Assembly: GCA_905182585.1 (NCBI GenBank)
Contig: CAJJCC010000018.1
Span: 1 to 34,856, forward strand
Source of the DNA: an uncultured Flavobacteriales bacterium
Lineage (GTDB): Bacteria; Bacteroidota; Bacteroidia; Flavobacteriales_C; GCA-002722245
Direction of reading: 5' to 3'
DNA length: 34,856 nucleotides
Each line of letters opens with the position of its first letter. The first letter of the stretch is position 1. The notes below the pieces were generated by a model that saw only the letters and a list, made by a program, of their open reading frames with translations, was not told the origin of the DNA and searched no databases. Made by a program: the position numbers and the translations under genes. Below are positions 1 to 8,675 of this stretch, piece by piece.

Positions 1-1689
1 GGTACAATTCATATTGTAATTAACAACCAAGTTGGATTTACAACAAATTACAGAGATGCAAGATCATCTACATACTGTACTGATATTGGAAAAGTAACTT
101 TATCTCCTGTATTCCATGTAAATGGTGATGATGCTGAAGCTTTAGCACACACTATTAATTTAGCAATGGAATACCGTCAGAGATACGGTAAAGATGTATT
201 TATCGATTTATTATGTTACCGTAAGCACGGTCATAACGAAGGTGATGAGCCAAGATATACGCAGCCATTAATGTATAAAGCGATTGCGAACCACCCAGAT
301 CCACGTAAGATTTATGTAGATAAATTAATGCAGGAAGGGGTATTGGAACAGCAATTGGCTAAATCAATGGAAAAAGAATTCCAAGATGAGCTTCAAGCTA
401 GAATCTTAGAATCTAAAGAAATTGAGAAATCAAAAGTTACTTCATTCTTAGAAAGTTATTGGAAAGATTTCCGTCATGGAACAGCTGCCGATTTCGATCA
501 ATCACCAGAAACTGGTGTTTTAAGAGAGGATTTATCTAAAGTTGCTGAAGCATTGTACACTCAGCCTGAAGGATTGAAATTCATTAAGAAAATCACGAAG
601 GAGTTTGATAAGCGTAAAGGGATGTTTGTAACAACAGACAAACTTGACTGGGGTATGGCTGAATTATTAGCATACGGTACTATGATTATGGATGGTAACA
701 CTATCCGTTTTACAGGACAAGATGTTCAGCGTGGTACGTTCTCTCACCGTCATGCAGTTTTAAAAACTGAAGACAATGAAACGAAGTACATTCCATTAAA
801 CAATATTGATCCAAACCAACCAGGGAAAATCTGGATATACAATTCATTGCTTTCTGAGTATGGTGTATTAGGATATGAGTATGGTTATTCTTTAACGGAT
901 CCTAATTCATTAACTATTTGGGAAGCGCAGTTTGGTGATTTTAATAACGGTGCTCAAATCATGATTGATCAATTTATCGCTCCAGGTGAGGATAAGTGGA
1001 AAACTCAATCAGGTTTAGTAATGTTATTACCACATGGTTACGAAGGAATGGGTGCTGAGCATTCAAGTGCAAGATTGGAAAGATTCTTACAGTTGTGTGC
1101 TGGACAGAACTTACAAATTGTTAACTGTACTACTCCTGCTAATTTCTTCCATGTTATGAGAAGACAAATGGCTAGAGATTTCCGTAAGCCGTTAATCGTG
1201 TTTACTCCTAAGAAATTATTAAGATTCCCATCTTGTGTATCATCAGTTGAAGAGTTAACTAAAGGTTCTTTCCAAGAAGTTATAGATGATCCTGCAGCTG
1301 ATGCTAAGAAGGTAGATAAGGTAATGTTTACATCTGGAAAGATGTATTACGAAATTTTGGACCAACAAGAAAACTATGGTAAGTATGAAAATATAGCCTT
1401 AGTAAGACTGGAACAAATGAATCCTGTACCAGTTAATCAAATCAGAACTGTTTTGAAGAAATACAGCAATGCTAAAGATTACTTCTGGGTACAAGAAGAG
1501 CCCGAGAATATGGGCGCTTGGGGATTCATGTCAAGAAAATTCCCTGATGTTAAATTAAACTATATCGGTAGACCTGAGTCATCAGCGCCTGCAGCTGGTT
1601 CGTTTAAACGTCATGAAAGAAGAGTTAACAAAGTTTACGATGCAATTTTTGCACAAGCGAACTTAGTTAGAAATCCTGTTGAAGCTTAA
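1..1689 (+). CDS. sucA: 2-oxoglutarate dehydrogenase E1 component, 3' part (5' end outside window)
   Basis: This is the thiamine-diphosphate E1 subunit of the 2-oxoglutarate dehydrogenase complex, which decarboxylates 2-oxoglutarate and succinylates the lipoyl group of E2 in the TCA cycle. The ORF track begins at an internal Met (166), but the same frame is open from base 1 and reads NNQVGFTT and FHVNGDDAEA, conserved in the E1o thiamine-binding half, so the gene starts upstream of the window. About 562 residues are visible, against roughly 900-930 for the full family. Further matches are YRKHGHNEGDEPRYTQP, GQDVQRGTFSHRHAV, LPHGYEGMGAEHSSARLERFLQ and the C-terminal VQEEPENMGAW. It ends 35 bp before sucB on the same strand, consistent with a sucAB operon that ends at the terminator after sucB. 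No disruption is seen. Confidence 0.97.
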   Translation, partial: GTIHIVINNQVGFTTNYRDARSSTYCTDIGKVTLSPVFHVNGDDAEALAHTINLAMEYRQRYGKDVFIDLLCYRKHGHNEGDEPRYTQPLMYKAIANHPDPRKIYVDKLMQEGVLEQQLAKSMEKEFQDELQARILESKEIEKSKVTSFLESYWKDFRHGTAADFDQSPETGVLREDLSKVAEALYTQPEGLKFIKKITKEFDKRKGMFVTTDKLDWGMAELLAYGTMIMDGNTIRFTGQDVQRGTFSHRHAVLKTEDNETKYIPLNNIDPNQPGKIWIYNSLLSEYGVLGYEYGYSLTDPNSLTIWEAQFGDFNNGAQIMIDQFIAPGEDKWKTQSGLVMLLPHGYEGMGAEHSSARLERFLQLCAGQNLQIVNCTTPANFFHVMRRQMARDFRKPLIVFTPKKLLRFPSCVSSVEELTKGSFQEVIDDPAADAKKVDKVMFTSGKMYYEILDQQENYGKYENIALVRLEQMNPVPVNQIRTVLKKYSNAKDYFWVQEEPENMGAWGFMSRKFPDVKLNYIGRPESSAPAAGSFKRHERRVNKVYDAIFAQANLVRNPVEA

Positions 1690-1724
1690 TTATTATTTGT
1701 AGAACAATTTGAAATTTATATAAA

Positions 1725-3317
1725 ATGTCAATCGTAGAAATTAAAGTTCCAAGTCCAGGAGAATCAATCACAGAGGTTGAAATCGCAACTTGGTTAAAAG
1801 CGAATGGTGATTACGTTGAATTAGATGAGGACATCTGTGAAGTTGACTCTGATAAAGCAACTTTAGGATTACCGTCAGAAGCAGCTGGAACTATCGAGAT
1901 TTTAGTTGAAGAAGGTGAAACTGTTCAAGTTGGAGAGGTTGTAGCTAAAATTGATACAAGTGCTGCTGCACCTGCATCAGCTGGAGCTGTTGAAGTAGCT
2001 ATTGAAGCTGCTGCTCCTGTTGCCGAAGCTGCACCTGTTGTTGCTGGTGACGGAAAACCAAAGCCAAATGGAGGTAATGCTCCAATTATTGAAATTAAAG
2101 TTCCTAGTCCAGGAGAATCGATTACCGAAGTTGAAATTGCAACTTGGCTAAAAGAAGACGGAGACTATGTTGGACTAGATGAAGATATTTGTGAAGTTGA
2201 TTCGGATAAAGCAACTTTAGGTTTGCCATCTGAAGCGGCTGGTATCATAACAAGACTAGTTGAAGAAGGTACAACTGTACAAGTTGGGGAAATCGTTGCT
2301 AAAATAGATCCTAACTATACTGCGCCAGTTGCAGCTGCTACAAGTACACCTGCAGTAACTGTTCCTGCTCCGGAAGCTGCACCAAAAGCAGCTACTGTAG
2401 CTTCAAAAACTAGTCATGCAACTGGTCACGCCGGTCCTGCAGCTGCAAAGTTAGCAAGAGAAGCTGGTGTTGATTTAGCGAAAGTTAATGGATCAGGAAA
2501 AGAAGGAAGAGTACTACAATCTGATGTTGTTGATTATATCGCAGCAGGATTTAATGTTGGTGATGTAGCTCAAGGTTGGGGAGGAACTCGTGAAGAGTCT
2601 TCTAAGAAAATGAAAGCTTTAAGAAGAAAGATCGCTGAACGTTTAGTTGCCGTTAAACAGGAAACTGCAATGTTAACGACTTTTAACGAAGTGGACATGA
2701 AGCCAATCATGGACATCAGAAAGCAATACAAAGAAAAGTTCAAAGAAACGCACGGAGTTGGAGTTGGATTTATGTCTTTCTTTACAAAAGCGGTTACCGA
2801 AGCATTGCGTCAGTTCCCTGATGTAAACGCAATGATCGATGATGATCATATCGTAAGCTTCGATTATGCTGATATAGGTATCGCAGTATCTGGTCCTAAA
2901 GGATTAATGGTTCCTGTTTTAAGAAATGCCGAGCAAATGAGCTTAGCGGAAATTGAAGCTGAAATCAGAAGATTAGCGTTGAAATCGAGAGATGGGAAGT
3001 TAACAATTCAGGAAATGACTGGAGGTACATTTACAATCACTAACGGTGGTGTATTTGGATCTATGTTATCTACTCCAATTATCAACCCACCACAATCTGC
3101 TATTTTAGGAATGCACAACATCGTTGAACGTCCAGTAGCAATTAACGGTAAGGTTGAGATTCGTCCAATTATGTATGTTGCCTTATCATATGATCACAGA
3201 ATCATTGATGGTAAAGATTCTGTTGGATTCTTGAAAACGGTTAAAGATTACTTAGAAAATCCAGTAAGTTTAATGTTTGGGGGGAAAACTCCGGAGCAAG
3301 TTTTATTAGGATTATAA
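1725..3317 (+). CDS. sucB: Dihydrolipoamide succinyltransferase (E2o) with two lipoyl domains
   Basis: This is the E2 core of the 2-oxoglutarate dehydrogenase complex, transferring succinyl from lipoyl-lysine to CoA. Domain order: lipoyl domain 1 (about residues 4-77, DKA lysine K44), an Ala/Pro-rich linker, lipoyl domain 2 (about 122-195, K162), a second Ala/Pro linker, an E3/E1-binding domain (about 235-271, [27 protein letters not shown]), then the catalytic acyltransferase domain ending in [16 protein letters not shown] with the active-site His and Asp. The length is 530 residues, whereas E2o normally has one lipoyl domain and about 400 residues. The two lipoyl domains are identical at 65 of 74 aligned positions by my count. 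The upstream neighbour is sucA. A pyruvate-dehydrogenase E2 is less likely because of the sucA linkage and the overall family look. Confidence 0.95.
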   Translation: MSIVEIKVPSPGESITEVEIATWLKANGDYVELDEDICEVDSDKATLGLPSEAAGTIEILVEEGETVQVGEVVAKIDTSAAAPASAGAVEVAIEAAAPVAEAAPVVAGDGKPKPNGGNAPIIEIKVPSPGESITEVEIATWLKEDGDYVGLDEDICEVDSDKATLGLPSEAAGIITRLVEEGTTVQVGEIVAKIDPNYTAPVAAATSTPAVTVPAPEAAPKAATVASKTSHATGHAGPAAAKLAREAGVDLAKVNGSGKEGRVLQSDVVDYIAAGFNVGDVAQGWGGTREESSKKMKALRRKIAERLVAVKQETAMLTTFNEVDMKPIMDIRKQYKEKFKETHGVGVGFMSFFTKAVTEALRQFPDVNAMIDDDHIVSFDYADIGIAVSGPKGLMVPVLRNAEQMSLAEIEAEIRRLALKSRDGKLTIQEMTGGTFTITNGGVFGSMLSTPIINPPQSAILGMHNIVERPVAINGKVEIRPIMYVALSYDHRIIDGKDSVGFLKTVKDYLENPVSLMFGGKTPEQVLLGL

Positions 3318-3337
3318 GCTTTAGATTAATAACATCT

Positions 3338-3371
3338 AACAAAAAGCCTAGCATTTGCTGGGCTTTTTGTT
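3338..3371 (+). terminator. Rho-independent terminator after sucAB
   Basis: The hairpin AACAAAAAGCCTAGC-ATTT-GCTGGGCTTTTTGTT pairs fully apart from one G-U pair, with a 4-nt loop. The T-rich right arm supplies the uridine tract. It lies 20 bp after the sucB stop. Confidence 0.85.
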
Positions 3372-3420
3372 GTTTCTTAAAACAAGGTATTGAAATTTAA
3401 GCATCAATATCTTTATTGTG

Positions 3421-3570
3421 ATGGTTAAACAGCTGGCGTATCTGATAATTTCGGTTTTTAGTATTGCTTTTGGTTATTTTATGGACTGCAAAACTATAGT
3501 CTATTGGTTTTATAAACACGAAGATTTATATTCAATAGAATATAGGTTTATACGGATGATTAATAATTAG
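3421..3570 (+). CDS. Possible 49-residue single-pass membrane protein (speculative)
   Basis: This small ORF is absent from the ORF track. It starts with ATG and encodes MVKQLAYLIISVFSIAFGYF followed by a more polar tail rich in Tyr and Ile, ending with TAG. One hydrophobic segment (about residues 5-20) could be a signal anchor. TATCTTTA, close to the Bacteroidota -7 consensus TAnnTTTG, sits 5 nt before the ATG, and a TTG lies 15 nt further upstream, shorter than the usual spacing. I do not recognise the product. The surrounding DNA is very AT-rich, so a chance ORF is quite possible. Confidence 0.25.
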   Translation: MVKQLAYLIISVFSIAFGYFMDCKTIVYWFYKHEDLYSIEYRFIRMINN

Positions 3571-3624
3571 TTAGGGGTATTAGAATACGAGAATAAAAAC
3601 TATTTAAAGTAAGGATTTATTCTA

Positions 3625-3653
3625 TTATTAATAGGTTAAGTACCTATTAATAA
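3625..3653. repeat. 12-bp perfect inverted repeat, 5-nt loop
   Basis: TTATTAATAGGT and ACCTATTAATAA flank the loop TAAGT. No T-run follows, so it is not a typical terminator. It could be an operator or mRNA hairpin upstream of the 3857 gene, but there is no direct evidence for either. Confidence 0.5.
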
Positions 3654-3856
3654 ACAATTTGAGTTATTTTATTGGGAGCTTTGTATTTTTTGTTGTGAGT
3701 AAAGGGTGTAGTTTCATTTTTATTTGTTAAAAACATAAGGAATGAGTAATTTCGTTGATTAAATTTGTGTGCGAATTCTCATGTTTAATAAAAATTATAA
3801 AAAGGGTGTATCTTTTTTTTGTTTTTTTATTATACATGAGAAAAACTTACCTATAG

Positions 3857-6800
3857 ATGCTTATTATGATATCTAAAAGAAATTTATTAGGATTACTGTT
3901 GACATTGTTTACTATTACTTCATTTTCACAGAATCAAGTTTGGTACTTTGGGTCAACTTTAAACGGTCCACCATGGGAGTTTTCTTCATTTGGCTTAGAT
4001 TTCACCTCATTTGTTAGTGGTACTGCACCAGGTCCAATTCAACGTAATAATGAATCAGCAATAGGTTATTATGAATCTGTTTCTGTGGTTTCTGATGAAA
4101 ACGGTAAGGTACTTTATTATACCGATGGAATTGATGTGTTTGATGGGTCTCATGCTAATATTTCTGTGAGTAATCCAGCAGATGCAGGAGATTTAACAGG
4201 TACCCAGCATGGATCAACAGCAAGCTCTGTTCAAGGTGCGTTTTCAATATTAAAACCAGGATCATTAACTGAATATTACCTTTTCACTTCTAGCTCAATT
4301 GAAAGCTCTAACGGATTAAGAGTAAATAGAATTGACATGTCAAAGCCAGGGAATGGATCAGTAGGGAGTCCATTAGGAGAATTGGTTTCAAAAGATAGTT
4401 TGATCTCGACTACAGCTTCTGAAATGATGACAGCATTTGGTGTTTGTGGATCTGATTCGGTTTGGGTGATTTCTCACCAACCCTCATCATATAATTTCGT
4501 GAAAGTTTTAATTACTTCTAATGGAATACAGAGTGTTGATATTCAAAATGTTCCTACTCCTAATACAGGAAACTCAGGTTATTTAGGAGCGTCAATAGGA
4601 AGAGGCTCAATGGATATCAATAAAGATGGAACACAATTAGTTTTTACGGGACAAAGTCCTATTGGAACGCATTTGTTAGATTTTAATAAATCGACAGGGG
4701 TATTAACGGCAAATCCAGATCATGAAATAAAGGGGCCAGATGGTTTTTCTTATTATGGTTATGGAAGTGAATTTTCCCCAGACGGGAGCAAGATTTATTT
4801 TAGTTCTAATTTATTAACTACAGGAATATGGCAGCATGAAATATCTTCAGGTGATGCAAATGTGGTAAGTGGATCTAATACAATTAAGCATGGAGAGATT
4901 ATTACTGGTGTAGATGATAAGTTGTATGTTGGAAAACCAAATCAGTCTGGTTTATTTACTATTGGAGTAATTGATGTTCCTAATGCAAAAGCTGGAGGCG
5001 GAGGTGTTAGTTACGATCCTGATAAAATTGATTTCGGTTCTGTTTCTGGTGGTCAGGCTGTGTCATATGCAATGCCACAAGGTTACTTTTGTCCACTTAA
5101 TCCTGAATGTGAAATTGATAGTGTATTCGAAGTTTGTAGTACTGATGCGCCATTTCAATTTACAGCAAATATGGATGGAATCTGGGGAGGAGGTGATTAC
5201 ATTAACCCAGCAGGAATCTTCACTCCTTTAGATGCTGGAGTTGGCATTCATTGGGTAACTTTTGATGGTGGTTGTTCTGAGCCGGATAGTGTTCAAATAG
5301 TTGTAGTGACATGTTGTCCAAATATTGATCCTAATTTAGGTGCTGATATTTCAGTATGTGATAATGCTACTCATACATTGGATGCAGGTTCAGATTTTAA
5401 AACTTATGAATGGATTGAAAATGGAGTGATTATGGTTGGTGAAACTGGATCTACAATTTCTGCTGATTCTGGAACTTATACTGTGAATGTTACGAATGAC
5501 GATGATTGTCCAGGTACCAGTACAATTGAAATTAGTACAACAGTATCACCAACACCAAAGATTACAGGTGATAATTTTTATTGTACTGGAGGTACAGTTA
5601 CCCTAAATGCAGGAGCTGAATACGCTTTTTATGCATGGTCCCCAGGCGGAGGGAGTGATCGTGAAAAGACAGTTAACTCTTTAGGTACTTATACGGTTAT
5701 TGTTGAAAATGCAGATGGTTGTGTAGGAATAGACAGTATTACTATTACAGAAAGACCTTTACCCTCACCAACTATTGATGGTGACAATATTGTTTGTGAA
5801 AACGGAACAATAGATATTACAGGATCAGCTGGTTCTGGAGGTACATTGACATGGTCTGATTTAGGATCGTTTTCAACGCCAAGATCTATTTCTTCATTTG
5901 GGACTTACTGGTTGATTGAAGAAGATGCCAATGGATGTATTGATTCGGTTAGCCATACTGTAACTCAAAAAGACGCACCAAATATTTCAATTACTCCACC
6001 AAGCGCAAGTTGTTCGAATGACTCACCTGAAAGCTTGCTTGCAACCCCTTCAGGTGGTGAATGGTTTATAAATGACGTAAGTATTGCCCCTGGAGTTTTA
6101 AACCCTGACTCGTTAGGGGACGATATTCATGAAATAAAATATCAAGTTACTGTTGATGGGTGTTCAGGTGCTGATTCAATTGTTCATACAATAAATTCTG
6201 CTCCTGAAATTATAAATATGCCATCAATATCCTTTCTTTGTTTAAGTGAAGCACCAATTACTTTAACTGCTGATCCCTTAGGAGGACAATGGTATGTAAA
6301 TGGTGAAGCTGCTACCGATGATGAATTTGACCCAGGAGCTTTAGGTTTAGAAGATCATGATGTTAAATACGTTGTTTCTAACGGGGCATGTTCCGATTCT
6401 GATTCTATTACAATATCTGTAAGGGATGCCCCAAATGTAGTGATTGAACCCATTGTCTCTAGTTGTGATAATCATGAATTAGAGATTTTAAATGCTACAC
6501 CCGAAGGAGGTCAATGGTATGTAAACAGTATTTTATCGTCCAATCAATTTAACCCCTCAGTATTAGGTGAAGGTACATATAATGTGAAATATGTTTTTTC
6601 AAATGAAAACGGATGTTCCGATTCCGATTCTGTAAGTGTTACTATTAATGCTGCTCCTGAAGTAGATTTAGGTCCGAGTACATTCTTTTGTTCAGGCGAT
6701 TCTGTATCACTGAACGCTGGTGCTGGATATAGTGATTATGAATGGTCAACTGGAGAATCTTTACATGTTATTTATGTGAGTTCTCCTGGCCCTATATCCG

Positions 6801-8530
6801 TTGTGGTTACGGATGCTAACGGTTGTTTAGATTCGAGTAGCATCCAAGTTTCTGCCAACGGCTTACCAATTGTTCCACTTCGAGATTCTATAGTTTGTGA
6901 GAAAGATTCTATTACCATTAATGCTGAGCATCCGGATGCATTTTCGTATACTTGGCTCCCAGGTAATGAAACGGACGCAAGCATTAAAGTGGGTTCTGAA
7001 GATGCAACTTATACAGTTACAATAGTAGATAATGATGGATGTGAATTTACCGATTCTGTCCAAATTTCTGAGGAGAAGCTTCCAACAGTTTCTTTAGGGT
7101 CTGATACAACAATATGTGATAATCTAACTAAAATTTTAGATGCTGCTTCTAGTTCGGATGTTTCTTACGCATGGTTTTTAGATAGAGTTATTATTCCAGA
7201 TGAAAATTCACCAACATTAGAAGCAGATTCTGGTGAATATATTGTAATTGTATCTACAGCAAATGGATGTGAAAGCAGTGATTCCATAAATATTGATAAC
7301 CATCAGTTGCCAAATGTTGTGATCGACAATGAATATGAATTTTGTAAATTCGATAGTGTAGAAATCGACTTGGGAAATATTGGAGAATCTTATTTATGGA
7401 GTACAGGCGATAGTACTTCTTCCATTTGGGTATATTCTGCAGGAGCTATCTCTGCTGAGGTAACCGACTCAAATTCATGTGTAGTTTCAGTAAACACTAC
7501 GCTAATTGAGAATGCTCTTCCGACGTTAGATTTAGGAGATCATGATTCCGCTTGCGTTGGTTTGGAGATTAACTTAGATGCTGAGCCTGTAGTTGGATAC
7601 GCTCCTTATACATTCATATGGAGTGATGGACAAACGGACCCTATTTATAACTTAGTAGGTCCTGATACGTTATCAGTAATTGTTACTGATAGTAATAATT
7701 GTATGGCCTATGACACCATTGAAATTGCAGCATTGGATTCGTTAGAAATGTCATTTGATGATGGAGATAATCAAGTTTGTCAAGGATCAGAATCAGAAAC
7801 GCCTTTAAATGCGGGTTCATTCGACGGAGCATCTTATACATGGTTGTTACCTGATGGAACAACTGAAACAACGCAAGAAATTGTACCATTATTAAATGGT
7901 TGGTATATTATTAATGTTACGGATGAGTACAACTGTAAGGGTTATGATTCTGTATTGAATGTTGTGATTCCAACACCAAATATAGATTTAGGTCCAGACA
8001 CATCGTTTTGTTCATTGGGTAGTGATACTTATACCATTAGAATGGAGTTTTATGAAAATGTATTAGGTACAATTTCTTGGAATGACAATAATAACAATTC
8101 AAATGATTCTTTATTTACAGCACGGTATACTTCTTCAACTGTTATCGGAACATTTGTAGATACCGCTACTGGTTGTGTTCACGTTGATTCTGTTGAATTA
8201 ACTGAATTTTGTGAGCCTACAGTAATTCAATTCCCGAATGTTTTCGTGCCTGGTTCAGAGGAGGGTAACGGGACATTCAGACCAATAGGAATTACAGACG
8301 GTAACTTTAAGGATTATGTAAATAACATTATTTGGAGTGATTTCGAAGTGTTTAATAGATGGGGGCTAAAGGTTTTCCAAAGTAGTGATATCCTTCCTAA
8401 TTGGGATGGGGTTTATGAAAACAGACCTGTAGCTTCAGGTGTATATTACTGGGTTTATAAGTACAAAGATTCTTCATTAAAAGAATATACCTTTAATGGC
8501 TTTACTCAGGCAATACAAACTAGAGATTAA
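3857..8530 (+). CDS. Large secreted multidomain protein with type B T9SS (CHU_C) sorting domain
   Basis: This 1,557-residue protein is probably exported by Sec and then secreted and surface-attached by the type IX secretion system. The N-terminus (MISKRNLLGLLLTLFTITSFSQ) is a signal peptide; ATG at 3866 would give a cleaner start than 3857. Residues about 25-410 look like a beta-propeller-type region with a PD40-like motif (FSPDGSKIYFSS). From about 480 to 1450 there are many divergent Ig/PKD-like modules of 65-90 residues, each with a Cys near the start, DSV or DSI strands, and a W near the middle. Three consecutive modules share GGxWyvN. The last ~100 residues (FPNVFVPGSEEGNGTF ... FEVFNRWGLKVFQSSD ... 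PVASGVYYWVYKYK) match the gliding motility-associated C-terminal domain. A role in adhesion or gliding is inferred. The gene is monocistronic, with a strong terminator after it. Confidence 0.9.
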   Translation: MLIMISKRNLLGLLLTLFTITSFSQNQVWYFGSTLNGPPWEFSSFGLDFTSFVSGTAPGPIQRNNESAIGYYESVSVVSDENGKVLYYTDGIDVFDGSHANISVSNPADAGDLTGTQHGSTASSVQGAFSILKPGSLTEYYLFTSSSIESSNGLRVNRIDMSKPGNGSVGSPLGELVSKDSLISTTASEMMTAFGVCGSDSVWVISHQPSSYNFVKVLITSNGIQSVDIQNVPTPNTGNSGYLGASIGRGSMDINKDGTQLVFTGQSPIGTHLLDFNKSTGVLTANPDHEIKGPDGFSYYGYGSEFSPDGSKIYFSSNLLTTGIWQHEISSGDANVVSGSNTIKHGEIITGVDDKLYVGKPNQSGLFTIGVIDVPNAKAGGGGVSYDPDKIDFGSVSGGQAVSYAMPQGYFCPLNPECEIDSVFEVCSTDAPFQFTANMDGIWGGGDYINPAGIFTPLDAGVGIHWVTFDGGCSEPDSVQIVVVTCCPNIDPNLGADISVCDNATHTLDAGSDFKTYEWIENGVIMVGETGSTISADSGTYTVNVTNDDDCPGTSTIEISTTVSPTPKITGDNFYCTGGTVTLNAGAEYAFYAWSPGGGSDREKTVNSLGTYTVIVENADGCVGIDSITITERPLPSPTIDGDNIVCENGTIDITGSAGSGGTLTWSDLGSFSTPRSISSFGTYWLIEEDANGCIDSVSHTVTQKDAPNISITPPSASCSNDSPESLLATPSGGEWFINDVSIAPGVLNPDSLGDDIHEIKYQVTVDGCSGADSIVHTINSAPEIINMPSISFLCLSEAPITLTADPLGGQWYVNGEAATDDEFDPGALGLEDHDVKYVVSNGACSDSDSITISVRDAPNVVIEPIVSSCDNHELEILNATPEGGQWYVNSILSSNQFNPSVLGEGTYNVKYVFSNENGCSDSDSVSVTINAAPEVDLGPSTFFCSGDSVSLNAGAGYSDYEWSTGESLHVIYVSSPGPISVVVTDANGCLDSSSIQVSANGLPIVPLRDSIVCEKDSITINAEHPDAFSYTWLPGNETDASIKVGSEDATYTVTIVDNDGCEFTDSVQISEEKLPTVSLGSDTTICDNLTKILDAASSSDVSYAWFLDRVIIPDENSPTLEADSGEYIVIVSTANGCESSDSINIDNHQLPNVVIDNEYEFCKFDSVEIDLGNIGESYLWSTGDSTSSIWVYSAGAISAEVTDSNSCVVSVNTTLIENALPTLDLGDHDSACVGLEINLDAEPVVGYAPYTFIWSDGQTDPIYNLVGPDTLSVIVTDSNNCMAYDTIEIAALDSLEMSFDDGDNQVCQGSESETPLNAGSFDGASYTWLLPDGTTETTQEIVPLLNGWYIINVTDEYNCKGYDSVLNVVIPTPNIDLGPDTSFCSLGSDTYTIRMEFYENVLGTISWNDNNNNSNDSLFTARYTSSTVIGTFVDTATGCVHVDSVELTEFCEPTVIQFPNVFVPGSEEGNGTFRPIGITDGNFKDYVNNIIWSDFEVFNRWGLKVFQSSDILPNWDGVYENRPVASGVYYWVYKYKDSSLKEYTFNGFTQAIQTRD

Positions 8531-8537
8531 AACACAC

Positions 8538-8594
8538 TTTATTATAAACAAAAAAGCCGATCCAAACTGGATCGGCTTTTTTGTTTATAATAAA
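8538..8594. terminator. Long bidirectional terminator hairpin
   Basis: A 26-bp perfect inverted repeat, TTTATTATAAACAAAAAAGC... paired with its complement around the loop AAACT, has a GC-rich top (GCCGATCC/GGATCGGC) flanked by A-run and T-run. It starts 7 bp after the stop of the large secreted protein. Confidence 0.9.
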
Positions 8595-8663
8595 ACTTCT
8601 TAAAGGTTCAAATTATGCTAGAAAACAACTTTTGATTATCGATAAACAACTTATTCAAAATAG

Positions 8664-8671
8664 TATATTTG
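8664..8671 (+). promoter_or_regulatory. -7 element TATATTTG, 4 nt before ATG
   Basis: This is an exact match to the Bacteroidota -7 consensus TAnnTTTG. No clear -33 TTG is found at 17-23 nt upstream. With only CGCT between the element and ATG, transcription would start at or next to the start codon. Confidence 0.6.
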
Positions 8672-8675
8672 CGCT

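Larger units (their letters stand above)
3372..3856. other. 485-bp intergenic region between sucB terminator and the large secreted protein
   Basis: This AT-rich gap holds the speculative 49-codon ORF, the 12-bp inverted repeat at 3625-3653, and a T-rich stretch (about 3810-3828) that starts with TATCTTTT, a possible -7 element for the 3857 gene. I see no RNA gene or mobile element remnant. Confidence 0.5.

Noticed and set aside
4971-5231. 86-residue ORF within the large secreted protein (and the minus-strand ORFs at 6772, 6863 and 7683)
   Set aside because: These are shadow frames of the 1,557-residue gene, with no plausible protein features.
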